From Lachnospira sp. (GTDB lineage Bacteria; Bacillota; Clostridia; Lachnospirales; Lachnospiraceae): 11,233 bases of DNA. The translations under genes and the position numbers were made by a program. Below are positions 1 through 6,686 of the stretch, piece by piece. The stretch is from positions 1-11,233 of the forward strand of contig JAGAJD010000255.1 in NCBI GenBank assembly GCA_017626275.1. Reading direction: 5' to 3'. Under the pieces are notes generated by a model. The model was not told where the DNA came from and did no database searches. It was given only the letters and a program-made list of their open reading frames with translations. Each line of letters starts with the position of its first letter. The first letter of the stretch is position 1.

Positions 1-535
1 TATCTGCTGACCGAATAAATTTATTAAGCTCAGACGCCTTCAACCCGATAAATTGAAGCTGGTTTGCAAATGTATTCTTTGATGCCATTGTATTGGTCAC
101 TCTGTTGTACAGATTTTTCCAGTTAAGCTCCGGTGTTTCAAATGTGGTTGTATCAATACCAAGACGCTCTATCTTTTTCAACACCTGAAGTTCACTCATA
201 TACTTTTGCGAATCTTCTTCCGCCATTCTTGATAATGCAGGCAGGTTATTTGCAGTCATTACGCTAAGGCAGTCTGATGGATTTATCTGAATCGCAGCCT
301 TGCTGATATCATAGTCCAGTGCGCTCAAAGCCTTATTATATGCATTTTTCTCTTCTTCATCTTTTGCGTCAATCACTGCCTTCTTACGATTATAAGCTTC
401 CTCTGCCGCTGTATTATTACTAGGCGATACGATATTGTCAGATGTTACCTCACGTATATAGATAAAACCTATCACAAGAAAATATACAATTATCGCTGTT
501 ATAATAATTTTTTTCTTATTATTTCGATTTTTCAA
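1..535 (-). CDS. Membrane-anchored protein of unknown function (partial, 3' end outside window)
   Basis: I translated an uninterrupted frame from a TTG codon through 178 codons to the window edge, so the C-terminus is missing. The TTG lies 6 nt after the TAA stop of the GlfT2-like gene. It has an AGAGG ribosome binding site (545-549, 9-nt spacer) that overlaps the last codons of that gene, which suggests translational coupling. No in-frame ATG lies near this point, and TAA blocks any start further upstream. The protein begins with a basic stretch (KNRNNKKK), then a hydrophobic helix at about residues 10-27, then a Ser/Asn/Thr-rich linker. After that comes a charged, Ala/Lys/Glu-rich, probably helical region at about residues 42-80. 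There is no lipobox cysteine and no obvious signal-peptidase site, so an N-in, C-out single-pass anchor is likely. I do not recognise the family. Its place at the end of a glycan operon suggests a role in the envelope, possibly in handling or attaching the polymer, but that is inference. Confidence 0.72.
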   Translation of the reverse strand, partial: MKNRNNKKKIIITAIIVYFLVIGFIYIREVTSDNIVSPSNNTAAEEAYNRKKAVIDAKDEEEKNAYNKALSALDYDISKAAIQINPSDCLSVMTANNLPALSRMAEEDSQKYMSELQVLKKIERLGIDTTTFETPELNWKNLYNRVTNTMASKNTFANQLQFIGLKASELNKFIRSAD

Positions 536-541
536 TGTTAA

Positions 542-2413
542 TTACCTCTGTTTATTGTCCAGTCCAAGATACCTGTTCCAGAACTGAATATTTTTAATTT
601 CATTTCCGCGTTTGATGAAATCCTTCTTTGCCTTGTTATACTTGAAATCAATCTGAATTGTCAAACCAAGCACTTCAAAGAATGTTCCAAAAAATTCCTT
701 CCAGCTCTTTTCACATTCAAAAGCCTTATTTACCGTCACATCATAATATACAATTTTTTTGGCTCTCCATATCGTCTCTAATCTTGACTGCGCCATTGAT
801 GATATTCTTACATGCTTTGCCGGCAAGAACCAGCCGTTAAATGTCAGCTTGCGGATTATGTTATGCAACTTGCTTAAGCCCATATTTCTTGAATCTTCAT
901 AGTCCCTGTAATGAAACGGCACACTTATCTGCTCCATCGGAACTGCCTTATAGCCTGCTGCCATTATCTCCTTATGAAGCTGCTCTCCGTCCGCATTGAG
1001 AAGAAAATCCACACCCTTAAGGTAGTCCTTTACTCCTCTCGTATGAAGTCTTACATTCTTATAGCGGTAACGCTTAACCTCTGACTGCCACTGTCTCCAT
1101 ACTATTTTCTTTAACTGCTTCTTACCCCAGTTCGGAAAATGGAATGAATTGTCAATCAGTCTGTTTCTTATAATGTAATACTCTAAAAATGAAGAATACT
1201 TATTTTCAAACGGTTCATGCCATACACAGATACCGTTCATAAGAATAAGTTGCTTCATATTTCTAAGACCATATTCCAAATCATCGCCTCGTATAAAAAT
1301 AGGAAGCGGAAGATTGTCCTCCGATACCACACTCATCGGAAAACAGCAATACCACCATGCATTAAATTCCGTATATTCTTCAATTTCATTAAACAGGCAG
1401 TCCCAGGCAACATTCATATTAAGATTCTGCTTATTTGAAACAAGCTCTCCCGCATTCCATGAAGCTCCCGACTCCACCTGAATATTCTGCTTATCAATAC
1501 GAAGCATTGCTCCGCCGATGAAAGCGTCTGCATACTCGTCCTTTAAAAGACTTAAAATTGTATAAGTCTTTTCAATGGATTCCGGATCTATTGTTATATC
1601 GTCGTCCATTACGAGCGCATGTGTAATTCCATGAGGATTACCGTTTTTGATAATCTCCATAAGTCCTCTTGTAAAGCCGCCTGCACCGCCGGTATTCTTA
1701 TTCTTTACAATATGAATCTTATCGCTGCTAAGCTTAGCTATATCAAGCGTCTGACCGTTATCTGATATAAACACTTCAAGGTTATTCTGAAGCGGGCTCT
1801 GTTCATTGTTAAAAATATAACTATTAAGAAGCCCGATATTTTTTTCAATATATCTTTCTCTCTTAAACGTACAGATATCAATACCGATTTTCGGCTGTCT
1901 CACAGACTTTTCAATAGATGTATCCTCATAATATCCGCTGTAAAGGCAGCTTTCATCAGACAATGCCATTACCTCAAAATATAACATTCCCTTATCTGCA
2001 TTTCCAAATGGGAAAGTATATTCTCCGCACTCGTCTGCATGAACTTCCTGTCTTAAAATTTCATTTCGTAATACTTCACCATGAAGAAAAACCTTGCTGC
2101 ATAATGTTACAAGAAAATCTCCCTGTAACTGTAAGTTAAGTGAGACCTCTTTTATCTGTGTATACTTCTTCCACTTTTCAATTGAAAATCCGTTAAAATA
2201 AGTATCAAATGCAGCCTTGCCGCCCTTTTCAAACCTGAAACCGCCATCAGTCATTAAATACACCTTACTGTGATTAATAAAATTCAGGTTACTCTTCAAA
2301 CGATTTTCATCTCTGTTAATATTAAAGTCTTCATCAATTACATTTGTATGGATATATAATTTTTCCTCTGTACACAATCCCTGCTTCGGCCATAACACTT
2401 TTTGCAGCTTCAT
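542..2413 (-). CDS. GlfT2-like galactofuranosyltransferase (GT2, GT-A fold)
   Basis: A probable processive or repeat-acting transferase that adds galactofuranose from UDP-Galf to a growing lipid-linked chain on the cytoplasmic side of the membrane. Numbering below starts one residue before the chosen start. Residues 1 to about 170 form an N-terminal domain of the kind seen before the catalytic part of mycobacterial GlfT2. The GT-A domain begins near PKIGIDICTF (175-184). It contains the family marker NTGGAGGF (241-248), the metal-binding DDD (271-273), FIRGDDLEYGLR (374-385) with the probable catalytic acid, and WH (399-400). A helical C-terminal region follows. The length, about 623 residues, is close to mycobacterial GlfT2 (about 637). 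I chose ATG at 2413 over the TTG directly before it because AGAGGAG lies 7 nt upstream of the ATG. The next gene upstream encodes a GlfT1-like enzyme, and Glf precedes that. Linkage specificity cannot be read from the sequence; another furanosyl or rhamnosyl specificity is possible but less likely. Confidence 0.88.
   Translation of the reverse strand: MKLQKVLWPKQGLCTEEKLYIHTNVIDEDFNINRDENRLKSNLNFINHSKVYLMTDGGFRFEKGGKAAFDTYFNGFSIEKWKKYTQIKEVSLNLQLQGDFLVTLCSKVFLHGEVLRNEILRQEVHADECGEYTFPFGNADKGMLYFEVMALSDESCLYSGYYEDTSIEKSVRQPKIGIDICTFKRERYIEKNIGLLNSYIFNNEQSPLQNNLEVFISDNGQTLDIAKLSSDKIHIVKNKNTGGAGGFTRGLMEIIKNGNPHGITHALVMDDDITIDPESIEKTYTILSLLKDEYADAFIGGAMLRIDKQNIQVESGASWNAGELVSNKQNLNMNVAWDCLFNEIEEYTEFNAWWYCCFPMSVVSEDNLPLPIFIRGDDLEYGLRNMKQLILMNGICVWHEPFENKYSSFLEYYIIRNRLIDNSFHFPNWGKKQLKKIVWRQWQSEVKRYRYKNVRLHTRGVKDYLKGVDFLLNADGEQLHKEIMAAGYKAVPMEQISVPFHYRDYEDSRNMGLSKLHNIIRKLTFNGWFLPAKHVRISSMAQSRLETIWRAKKIVYYDVTVNKAFECEKSWKEFFGTFFEVLGLTIQIDFKYNKAKKDFIKRGNEIKNIQFWNRYLGLDNKQR
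545..549 (-). promoter_or_regulatory. Ribosome binding site that decides a TTG start
   Basis: On the transcribed strand AGAGG sits 9 nt before the TTG at 535 and inside the final codons of the GlfT2-like gene. It is the main support for a non-ATG start of the downstream membrane-anchored protein. Confidence 0.55.
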
Positions 2414-2420
2414 CAATTTT

Positions 2421-2427
2421 CTCCTCT
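2421..2427 (-). promoter_or_regulatory. Ribosome binding site of the GlfT2-like gene
   Basis: AGAGGAG on the transcribed strand is followed by AAAA, then TTG, then ATG. The 7-nt spacer to the ATG is close to ideal and the 4-nt spacer to the TTG is short, so the ATG at 2413 is preferred. Confidence 0.6.
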
Positions 2428-2440
2428 AAAATAAAATCAT

Positions 2441-3373
2441 TTACCTATTGTTATCTGTTTCCAATATATGTTCAGGCTGCGGATTAAAAAATATTCCGCA
2501 AAACATTCCCTTAAACATTGCAGCTATTCTTTTAAGCTTACACGAAGAACCGGAACGAATAATACGCATTATTGTTTTTACAAAAATAATATAGTAGTTT
2601 ACAACTTCCTTCCAGCCGCATTTCTTTGCTGTTGCAAGATCATTTCTATACGCATAATAATATCTTGAAATCCTTGTCTTATCATCGCTTACAATATTAC
2701 TTCCGTTGTTATTCTGCATTTTATGTATGACTACACTTTTCGATACATAATAACAGCCATATTCCCTTGAGAGACGCAGTGTATATTCCTTATCATCTCC
2801 CCATATAAAATATTCCTTCAGAGGAAGTCCGAGCGCTTTAACCGCTTTAAGATTAATAAATAAAGAAACAAATGTGGCGCTCCTTACAGGAACTATCCCC
2901 TTCTGCACATATTTATATGACCTGCTTATATTGTTGTCAAACTTCTGTATATTCATCTCGCATGACTTATTATCAGTCCATAAAACTGTCGATGAAAGAT
3001 AACCGAAATCATCATTTAACAGCCGTGCAGTATCAACAAGCTCAATACATGCGTCTTCTTTAGCTATTGTATCATCGTCCATTATCCATATATAACGGTA
3101 ACTAAGCTCTGCCGCCTTTTTTATTCCCTTATAAAAGCCGCCTGAGCCACCGATATTTTCATTAAGGCGGATATAATAAACGTTGTTTGGCATATCTTTA
3201 GTGTGACTTATATATGCGTCCATTAATTCATCAGTGCCGTCACTGCTCGCATTATCCACCACTATAATATCAACATCAATGTCTTTCTGGCTTAATAATG
3301 CGTCCACACATTCCTGCAACAACTCTTTGCGGTTGTAGGTGACTACAACCGCCGCAACTACGTTTTCCTTCAT
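2441..3373 (-). CDS. GlfT1/RfbF-like GT2 glycosyltransferase, probable initiating galactofuranosyltransferase
   Basis: A cytosolic or membrane-associated GT-A glycosyltransferase of 310 residues. The sequence starts with VVVTYNRKELL (9-19) and VDNASSDGT (39-47), the nucleotide-binding part. It continues with NIGGSGGF (73-80), a motif shared with GlfT-type and RfbF-type enzymes, the metal-binding WIMDDD (96-101), and WGDDKEYTLR (191-200) with the probable catalytic acid. H217 matches the histidine that follows in GlfT proteins. In mycobacteria GlfT1 adds the first galactofuranose residues to the lipid-linked linker and GlfT2 extends the chain. The position between glf and a GlfT2-like gene suggests the same division of labour, though a rhamnosyltransferase role as in RfbF homologues is the main alternative. 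The ATG has GGAG 7 nt upstream. The gene starts 21 nt after the glf stop and ends 27 nt before the next start, which fits one transcript. Confidence 0.85.
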   Translation of the reverse strand: MKENVVAAVVVTYNRKELLQECVDALLSQKDIDVDIIVVDNASSDGTDELMDAYISHTKDMPNNVYYIRLNENIGGSGGFYKGIKKAAELSYRYIWIMDDDTIAKEDACIELVDTARLLNDDFGYLSSTVLWTDNKSCEMNIQKFDNNISRSYKYVQKGIVPVRSATFVSLFINLKAVKALGLPLKEYFIWGDDKEYTLRLSREYGCYYVSKSVVIHKMQNNNGSNIVSDDKTRISRYYYAYRNDLATAKKCGWKEVVNYYIIFVKTIMRIIRSGSSCKLKRIAAMFKGMFCGIFFNPQPEHILETDNNR

Positions 3374-3394
3374 ATTGAAACTCCATGCTGCCTG

Positions 3395-4495
3395 TTACTG
3401 TAATTCTGCTTCACACATCTCCAACGCTGCCGCAATAACCTTGTCCATATCGTAATACTTGTATCCGCCAAGTCTTCCGCCAAAGATAACCTTATTCTCC
3501 TTATCCGCAAGTTCCTTGTACTGCTGATACAGCTCGTTATTCTTATCATTGTTTACAGGATAATAAGGCTCATCGCCCTTCTTCCACTCGCTTGAGTACT
3601 CTCTTGAAATAATAGTTGTAGGTTGCTTGCCAAATTCAAAATGCTTATGCTCAATAATTCTTGTATAAGGCACTTCTCTTTCCGTATAATTGACAACAGC
3701 ATTTCCCTGATAATTTTCCATTTCAAGTTCTTCAGTCTCAAAACGTACTGAACGGTATTCGAGTACACCGAGCTTGTAGTCATAGAACTGGTCAATCATA
3801 CCTGTATATATAATCTTATCTGCCATTGCATCAAATTCTTCACGGTTATCAAGATAATTAGTATTCAGACGCACTTCAATTCCGTCAAGCATCTTCTCAA
3901 CAATCTTAGTATAGCCGCCGATTGGGATTCCCTGATATCTGTCATTAAAATAGTTGTTGTCATAAATAAATCTTAACGGAAGTCTCTTAATAATAAAAGA
4001 CGGTAAATCTTTACAGTCACGTCCCCACTGCTTCTCTGTGTAGCCCTTAATAAGCTTCTCATAAACGTCCCTTCCAACAAGTGAAAGTGCCTGCTCCTCA
4101 AGGTTTTTCGGCTCTGTGATATTTAAGTCTGCAATCTGTGCAGCAATAATGTCTTTTGCCTCCTGCGGTGTTGCAATTCCCCACATTTTGCTGAAGGTAT
4201 TCATATTAAACGGCAGATTGTAAAGCTCGTCCTTATATCTTGCAACAGGTGAATTAATGTAATTATTAAATTCAGCAAACTGGTTTACATAATCCCAGAT
4301 TTTCTTATCTGATGTATGGAAAATGTGTGCCCCGTACTTATGTACATTAATTCCCGAAACATTTTCACAATAAATGTTTCCTGCAATGTGATCTCTCTTA
4401 TCAATCACAAGACAGGTTTTGCCCTTCTTCTTTGCCTCATAAGCAAATACTGCTCCGTAAAGTCCTGCTCCTACTACTAAATAATCGTATTTCAT
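3395..4495 (-). CDS. glf: UDP-galactopyranose mutase
   Basis: A flavoenzyme that interconverts UDP-galactopyranose and UDP-galactofuranose, giving the donor for galactofuranosyltransferases in the cytosol. The 366 residues match the usual bacterial length. An N-terminal Rossmann FAD-binding motif is present (VVGAGLYGAVFA, 7-18), followed by the acidic end of strand 2 (VIDKRDHIAGN, 30-40) and the mutase hallmark KYGAHIFHT (53-61). KQWG (155-158), the active-site arginine context IIKRLP (168-173) and YTRIIEHK (277-284) are all intact. The C-terminal flavin-contact region GGRLGGYKYYDMD (339-351) is also complete. The ATG has a strong GGAGG 6 nt upstream. The gene sits 25 nt after wzt and just before two GlfT-like genes, so galactofuranose is very probably part of the product. 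Confidence 0.97.
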   Translation of the reverse strand: MKYDYLVVGAGLYGAVFAYEAKKKGKTCLVIDKRDHIAGNIYCENVSGINVHKYGAHIFHTSDKKIWDYVNQFAEFNNYINSPVARYKDELYNLPFNMNTFSKMWGIATPQEAKDIIAAQIADLNITEPKNLEEQALSLVGRDVYEKLIKGYTEKQWGRDCKDLPSFIIKRLPLRFIYDNNYFNDRYQGIPIGGYTKIVEKMLDGIEVRLNTNYLDNREEFDAMADKIIYTGMIDQFYDYKLGVLEYRSVRFETEELEMENYQGNAVVNYTEREVPYTRIIEHKHFEFGKQPTTIISREYSSEWKKGDEPYYPVNNDKNNELYQQYKELADKENKVIFGGRLGGYKYYDMDKVIAAALEMCEAELQ

Positions 4496-4520
4496 AATAA
4501 TCCTCCATTCTGCCGCCCGG

Positions 4521-5789
4521 CTACACTAATTTCCAGTCATGTTCAAATGTACACGGTCCAAATTCATTATGCACATAATCCCTTACGGTAATCTGCATAA
4601 TATTACGCACATTATCGTAAAGCTCGCCATGTTCTCCGTTTATTCCAATATCAAGATAATATTTACCCGGAAGAAGCATAAGCTTTTCTATCTCAAATGT
4701 TACCTCTCCTGATTTCTTTAATACAGGAAGCTCATCTCCCGGCTTCGCAAAACAGCTTCCATAGCAGTACTGCCAGTTATCCTTAACAAAATCCATGTTA
4801 AAATTGACCTTGATTCCCTCTGTATCAGTCGCATAGGAAAACTTAAGCACGACCTTGTCGCCTGTGCCAAATGTCTGACATGGATTTCCCTCGCCGTCAT
4901 ACAGGTCTACCTTTGTAAATCTTACCTCATGCGTTCCCTCACGCCTTGCTTCCGGGTGTACATTCTGTGTAAGCTCAAGAATAGAACGGCCTCGCTCGTC
5001 GGCAAGCTTCTCCCTGCTCACCTCCGCAAGCTTCGCAATACGCTCGTCCTCCATAGAATCAAGATAATGCATTGCAATAAGCTTCGGCTCACCGTCCTCC
5101 TTAATTCTTCCCTCTTCAAGCCATATTAAACGGTCACATATACTATAAAGCTGTTCCATTGAATGGGAAACGATAACAATCGTTGTACCCTGCTCCTTAA
5201 TCTCCTTTAACCGCTGAAAACATTTCTTTTGAAAACTTACATCTCCAACAGCAAGAATCTCATCTATAAGAAGCACATCTGCATTTACATTTATAGCTAC
5301 GGCAAACGCAAGGCGCATATACATACCGGAAGAATATGTCCTGACCGGATTATCAATAAATTCCTCCAGCTCCGAAAATGCTATAATCTCATCAAGACGC
5401 TCGTCAATCTCTTCCTTTTTAAGTCCGAAAATCGTAGCATTAATGTAAATGTTTTCACGCCCCGACATATCAGGGTGAAAGCCGGCTCCAAGCTCAATAA
5501 GACTTGACACCCTGCCCTCTACATCAACAGTTCCGCTGTTTGGTTTTAAAATTCTTGTAAGAAGCTTAAGAGTTGTACTCTTACCGCAGCCGTTTCTTCC
5601 GATTAAACCGACCGCCTGTCCCTTTGGAATCTTAAAGCTTATCCCGTTTAAAATCTGTCTGTTCTCATACCGGTTGCGCTGTAAGAAAATTACCCTTTCT
5701 TTTAAAGTGCTTCCTTTATCCATATATACTTTAAAATGCTTTTCAACATCTGTCACCTGCACAGAATACTGCATATCAATCCCGCTCAT
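4521..5789 (-). CDS. wzt: ABC transporter ATPase for polysaccharide export with C-terminal glycan-binding domain (Wzt-type)
   Basis: The ATP-hydrolysing subunit of a Wzm/Wzt-type exporter for lipid-linked polysaccharide. The nucleotide-binding domain covers about residues 1-245. It has Walker A GRNGCGKS (64-71), the family-typical LIELGAGFHPDMSGRENIY (97-115), the modified signature YSSGMYMRL (152-160), Walker B DVLLIDE (171-177), the D-loop VGD (181-183) and the switch histidine H209. A charged linker (about 245-285) leads to a beta-rich C-terminal domain (about 286-405) of the Wzt_C type. In Gram-negative O-antigen systems that domain binds the modified non-reducing end of the chain. The total of 422 residues fits carbohydrate-binding Wzt proteins and is longer than ATPase-only forms such as TagH core domains or mycobacterial Wzt. 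The start codon shares its A with the wzm stop (TAATG), with GGAGG 7 nt upstream, so the two subunits are translationally coupled. Confidence 0.94.
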   Translation of the reverse strand: MSGIDMQYSVQVTDVEKHFKVYMDKGSTLKERVIFLQRNRYENRQILNGISFKIPKGQAVGLIGRNGCGKSTTLKLLTRILKPNSGTVDVEGRVSSLIELGAGFHPDMSGRENIYINATIFGLKKEEIDERLDEIIAFSELEEFIDNPVRTYSSGMYMRLAFAVAINVNADVLLIDEILAVGDVSFQKKCFQRLKEIKEQGTTIVIVSHSMEQLYSICDRLIWLEEGRIKEDGEPKLIAMHYLDSMEDERIAKLAEVSREKLADERGRSILELTQNVHPEARREGTHEVRFTKVDLYDGEGNPCQTFGTGDKVVLKFSYATDTEGIKVNFNMDFVKDNWQYCYGSCFAKPGDELPVLKKSGEVTFEIEKLMLLPGKYYLDIGINGEHGELYDNVRNIMQITVRDYVHNEFGPCTFEHDWKLV

Positions 5790-6589
5790 TATAATTCCTC
5801 CGCAAAATTATCATCAAGTCTGGCGAAAATCAAGCCTCCTATAACCATCATCACCAGTGCAAATGCCGCCGAATATAACAGTTCTTTTCCTGACGGAAGT
5901 GCTTTCCAATACAGAATCTTATGGTATGACTCTATAACCGACGTCATAGGGTTCGCCTTAAACAGCCACTTAATATTGGCAGGAATAAACTCCATTGAAT
6001 ACATAATTGGCGTTCCGTAAATCCATGCCATTAAAATAACTGTTATGATATGTTCCAACTCCTTAAAATACACTGTTCCCGCCGATACAATAAGTGCAAA
6101 ACCAAGCGAGAGAAAATATTCTATCGCCATGACAAGCGGAAGAAACAGCAAGGCTTCAATTCTGACTCCGATGCCGGAAATGAATAATACAGCAAATACA
6201 ATTACAAAACAAAACAGCATGTTGACAAAATTAGATGTCACACATGCTATCGGAAGAACCTCTCTCGGAAAATAAATCTTTTTTATCATATCTCCCTGAT
6301 ACCTGATACAACCGGCTCCCTGTCTCAGCGACATATCAAAAAACAGCCACGGAATCATACCGACAATCATATATACATAAAATTTATCAAGATTATTTCT
6401 TACAATAACAGAAAAAACTATCGTATATACAATAATCTGACAAAGAGGATTGATAAATGTCCATAAAAATCCAAGCACTGAGCCTTTGTATTTCCCTCTC
6501 AGTTCTTTTTTCACAAGACTTCCTATCATATCACTGTAAGAAAAAATGTTCCTAATACGCTCTTTCATTAATACTATATCCTTTCGCAT
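5789..6589 (-). CDS. wzm: ABC-2 type polysaccharide/teichoic-acid export permease (Wzm/TagG-type)
   Basis: The membrane subunit that pairs with the adjacent ATPase. The 266 residues contain about six hydrophobic segments (roughly 39-60, 70-86, 113-138, 144-170, 182-198 and 235-255). The N-terminal amphipathic region LVKKELRGKYKGSVLGFLWTF (start at 25) and the segment FKELEHIITVIL followed by GTPIMYS (175-198) are hallmarks of the Wzm/TagG/RfbA permease family. Two starts are possible. The first ATG (6589) has GGAG 10 nt upstream. A second ATG (6568, residue 8) has AAAGGA 10 nt upstream and gives an N-terminus that looks more typical of the family. The stop overlaps the ATPase start by one base. 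This is the first gene after the 97-bp gap, so it probably heads a separately controllable export and galactan segment. Confidence 0.94.
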   Translation of the reverse strand: MRKDIVLMKERIRNIFSYSDMIGSLVKKELRGKYKGSVLGFLWTFINPLCQIIVYTIVFSVIVRNNLDKFYVYMIVGMIPWLFFDMSLRQGAGCIRYQGDMIKKIYFPREVLPIACVTSNFVNMLFCFVIVFAVLFISGIGVRIEALLFLPLVMAIEYFLSLGFALIVSAGTVYFKELEHIITVILMAWIYGTPIMYSMEFIPANIKWLFKANPMTSVIESYHKILYWKALPSGKELLYSAAFALVMMVIGGLIFARLDDNFAEEL

Positions 6590-6618
6590 TTCAAGCTGAC
6601 TCCGATTTTACAACATTT

Positions 6619-6651
6619 ACTAATCGTAATACAATCGTAATTTAATCGTAA
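6619..6651 (-). repeat. Three direct repeats of TTACGATT at exact 11-bp spacing (possible operator)
   Basis: Reading the transcribed strand, the units are TTACGATTAAA (6651-6641), TTACGATTGTA (6640-6630) and TTACGATTAGT (6629-6619). The first eight bases are identical in all three, and the last three vary. Spacing of one helical turn is typical of direct-repeat sites bound side by side by dimeric or cooperative regulators such as OmpR/PhoB-family response regulators. No regulator can be named from this motif. Because the repeats cover the candidate -10 and the region just after it, repression would fit better than activation. Confidence 0.45.
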
Positions 6652-6673
6652 CATATTTGCACATAATAGACAA
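6645..6673 (-). promoter_or_regulatory. Candidate sigma-A-type promoter for wzm and downstream genes
   Basis: On the transcribed strand a TTGTCT -35-like element (6668-6673) is followed by a 17-nt spacer and a TACGAT -10-like element (6645-6650). Each matches the consensus at four of six positions. TGT directly before the -10 gives an extended -10 (TGn). The start of transcription would fall near 6638, leaving a leader of about 50 nt to the wzm ATG. The -10 is part of the first phased octamer. The call rests on pattern only, and A+T-rich DNA gives such matches by chance. Confidence 0.35.
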
Positions 6674-6686
6674 CAATAATCTTTTA

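Larger units (their letters stand above)
6590..6686 (-). promoter_or_regulatory. Largest intergenic gap: A+T-rich region upstream of wzm
   Basis: This 97-bp stretch lies between the GT2 gene and wzm; all other complete spacers here are 27 nt or shorter, or overlaps. It is strongly A+T-rich, holds a candidate promoter and three phased octamers, and shows no G+C-rich hairpin followed by a T-run, so I see no terminator. It probably allows the export and galactan genes to be driven or adjusted separately from the upstream glycosyltransferases. Confidence 0.5.

Noticed and set aside
3553..3795. Minus-strand open frame of 80 codons inside glf
   Set aside because: It is out of frame within the mutase, where the real frame encodes conserved active-site motifs.
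4508..4524. G+C-rich patch between wzt and glf as a possible terminator
   Set aside because: Only a 3 to 4 bp stem can be drawn and no T-run follows on the transcribed strand. The strong glf ribosome binding site comes right after.
4975..5010. Possible second insert in Wzt around the residues VHPEARREGTHEVRF
   Set aside because: This is the normal variable linker just before the C-terminal domain. The R.GT.EVRFTKV pattern is what Wzt proteins usually show there, so no insertion is needed.
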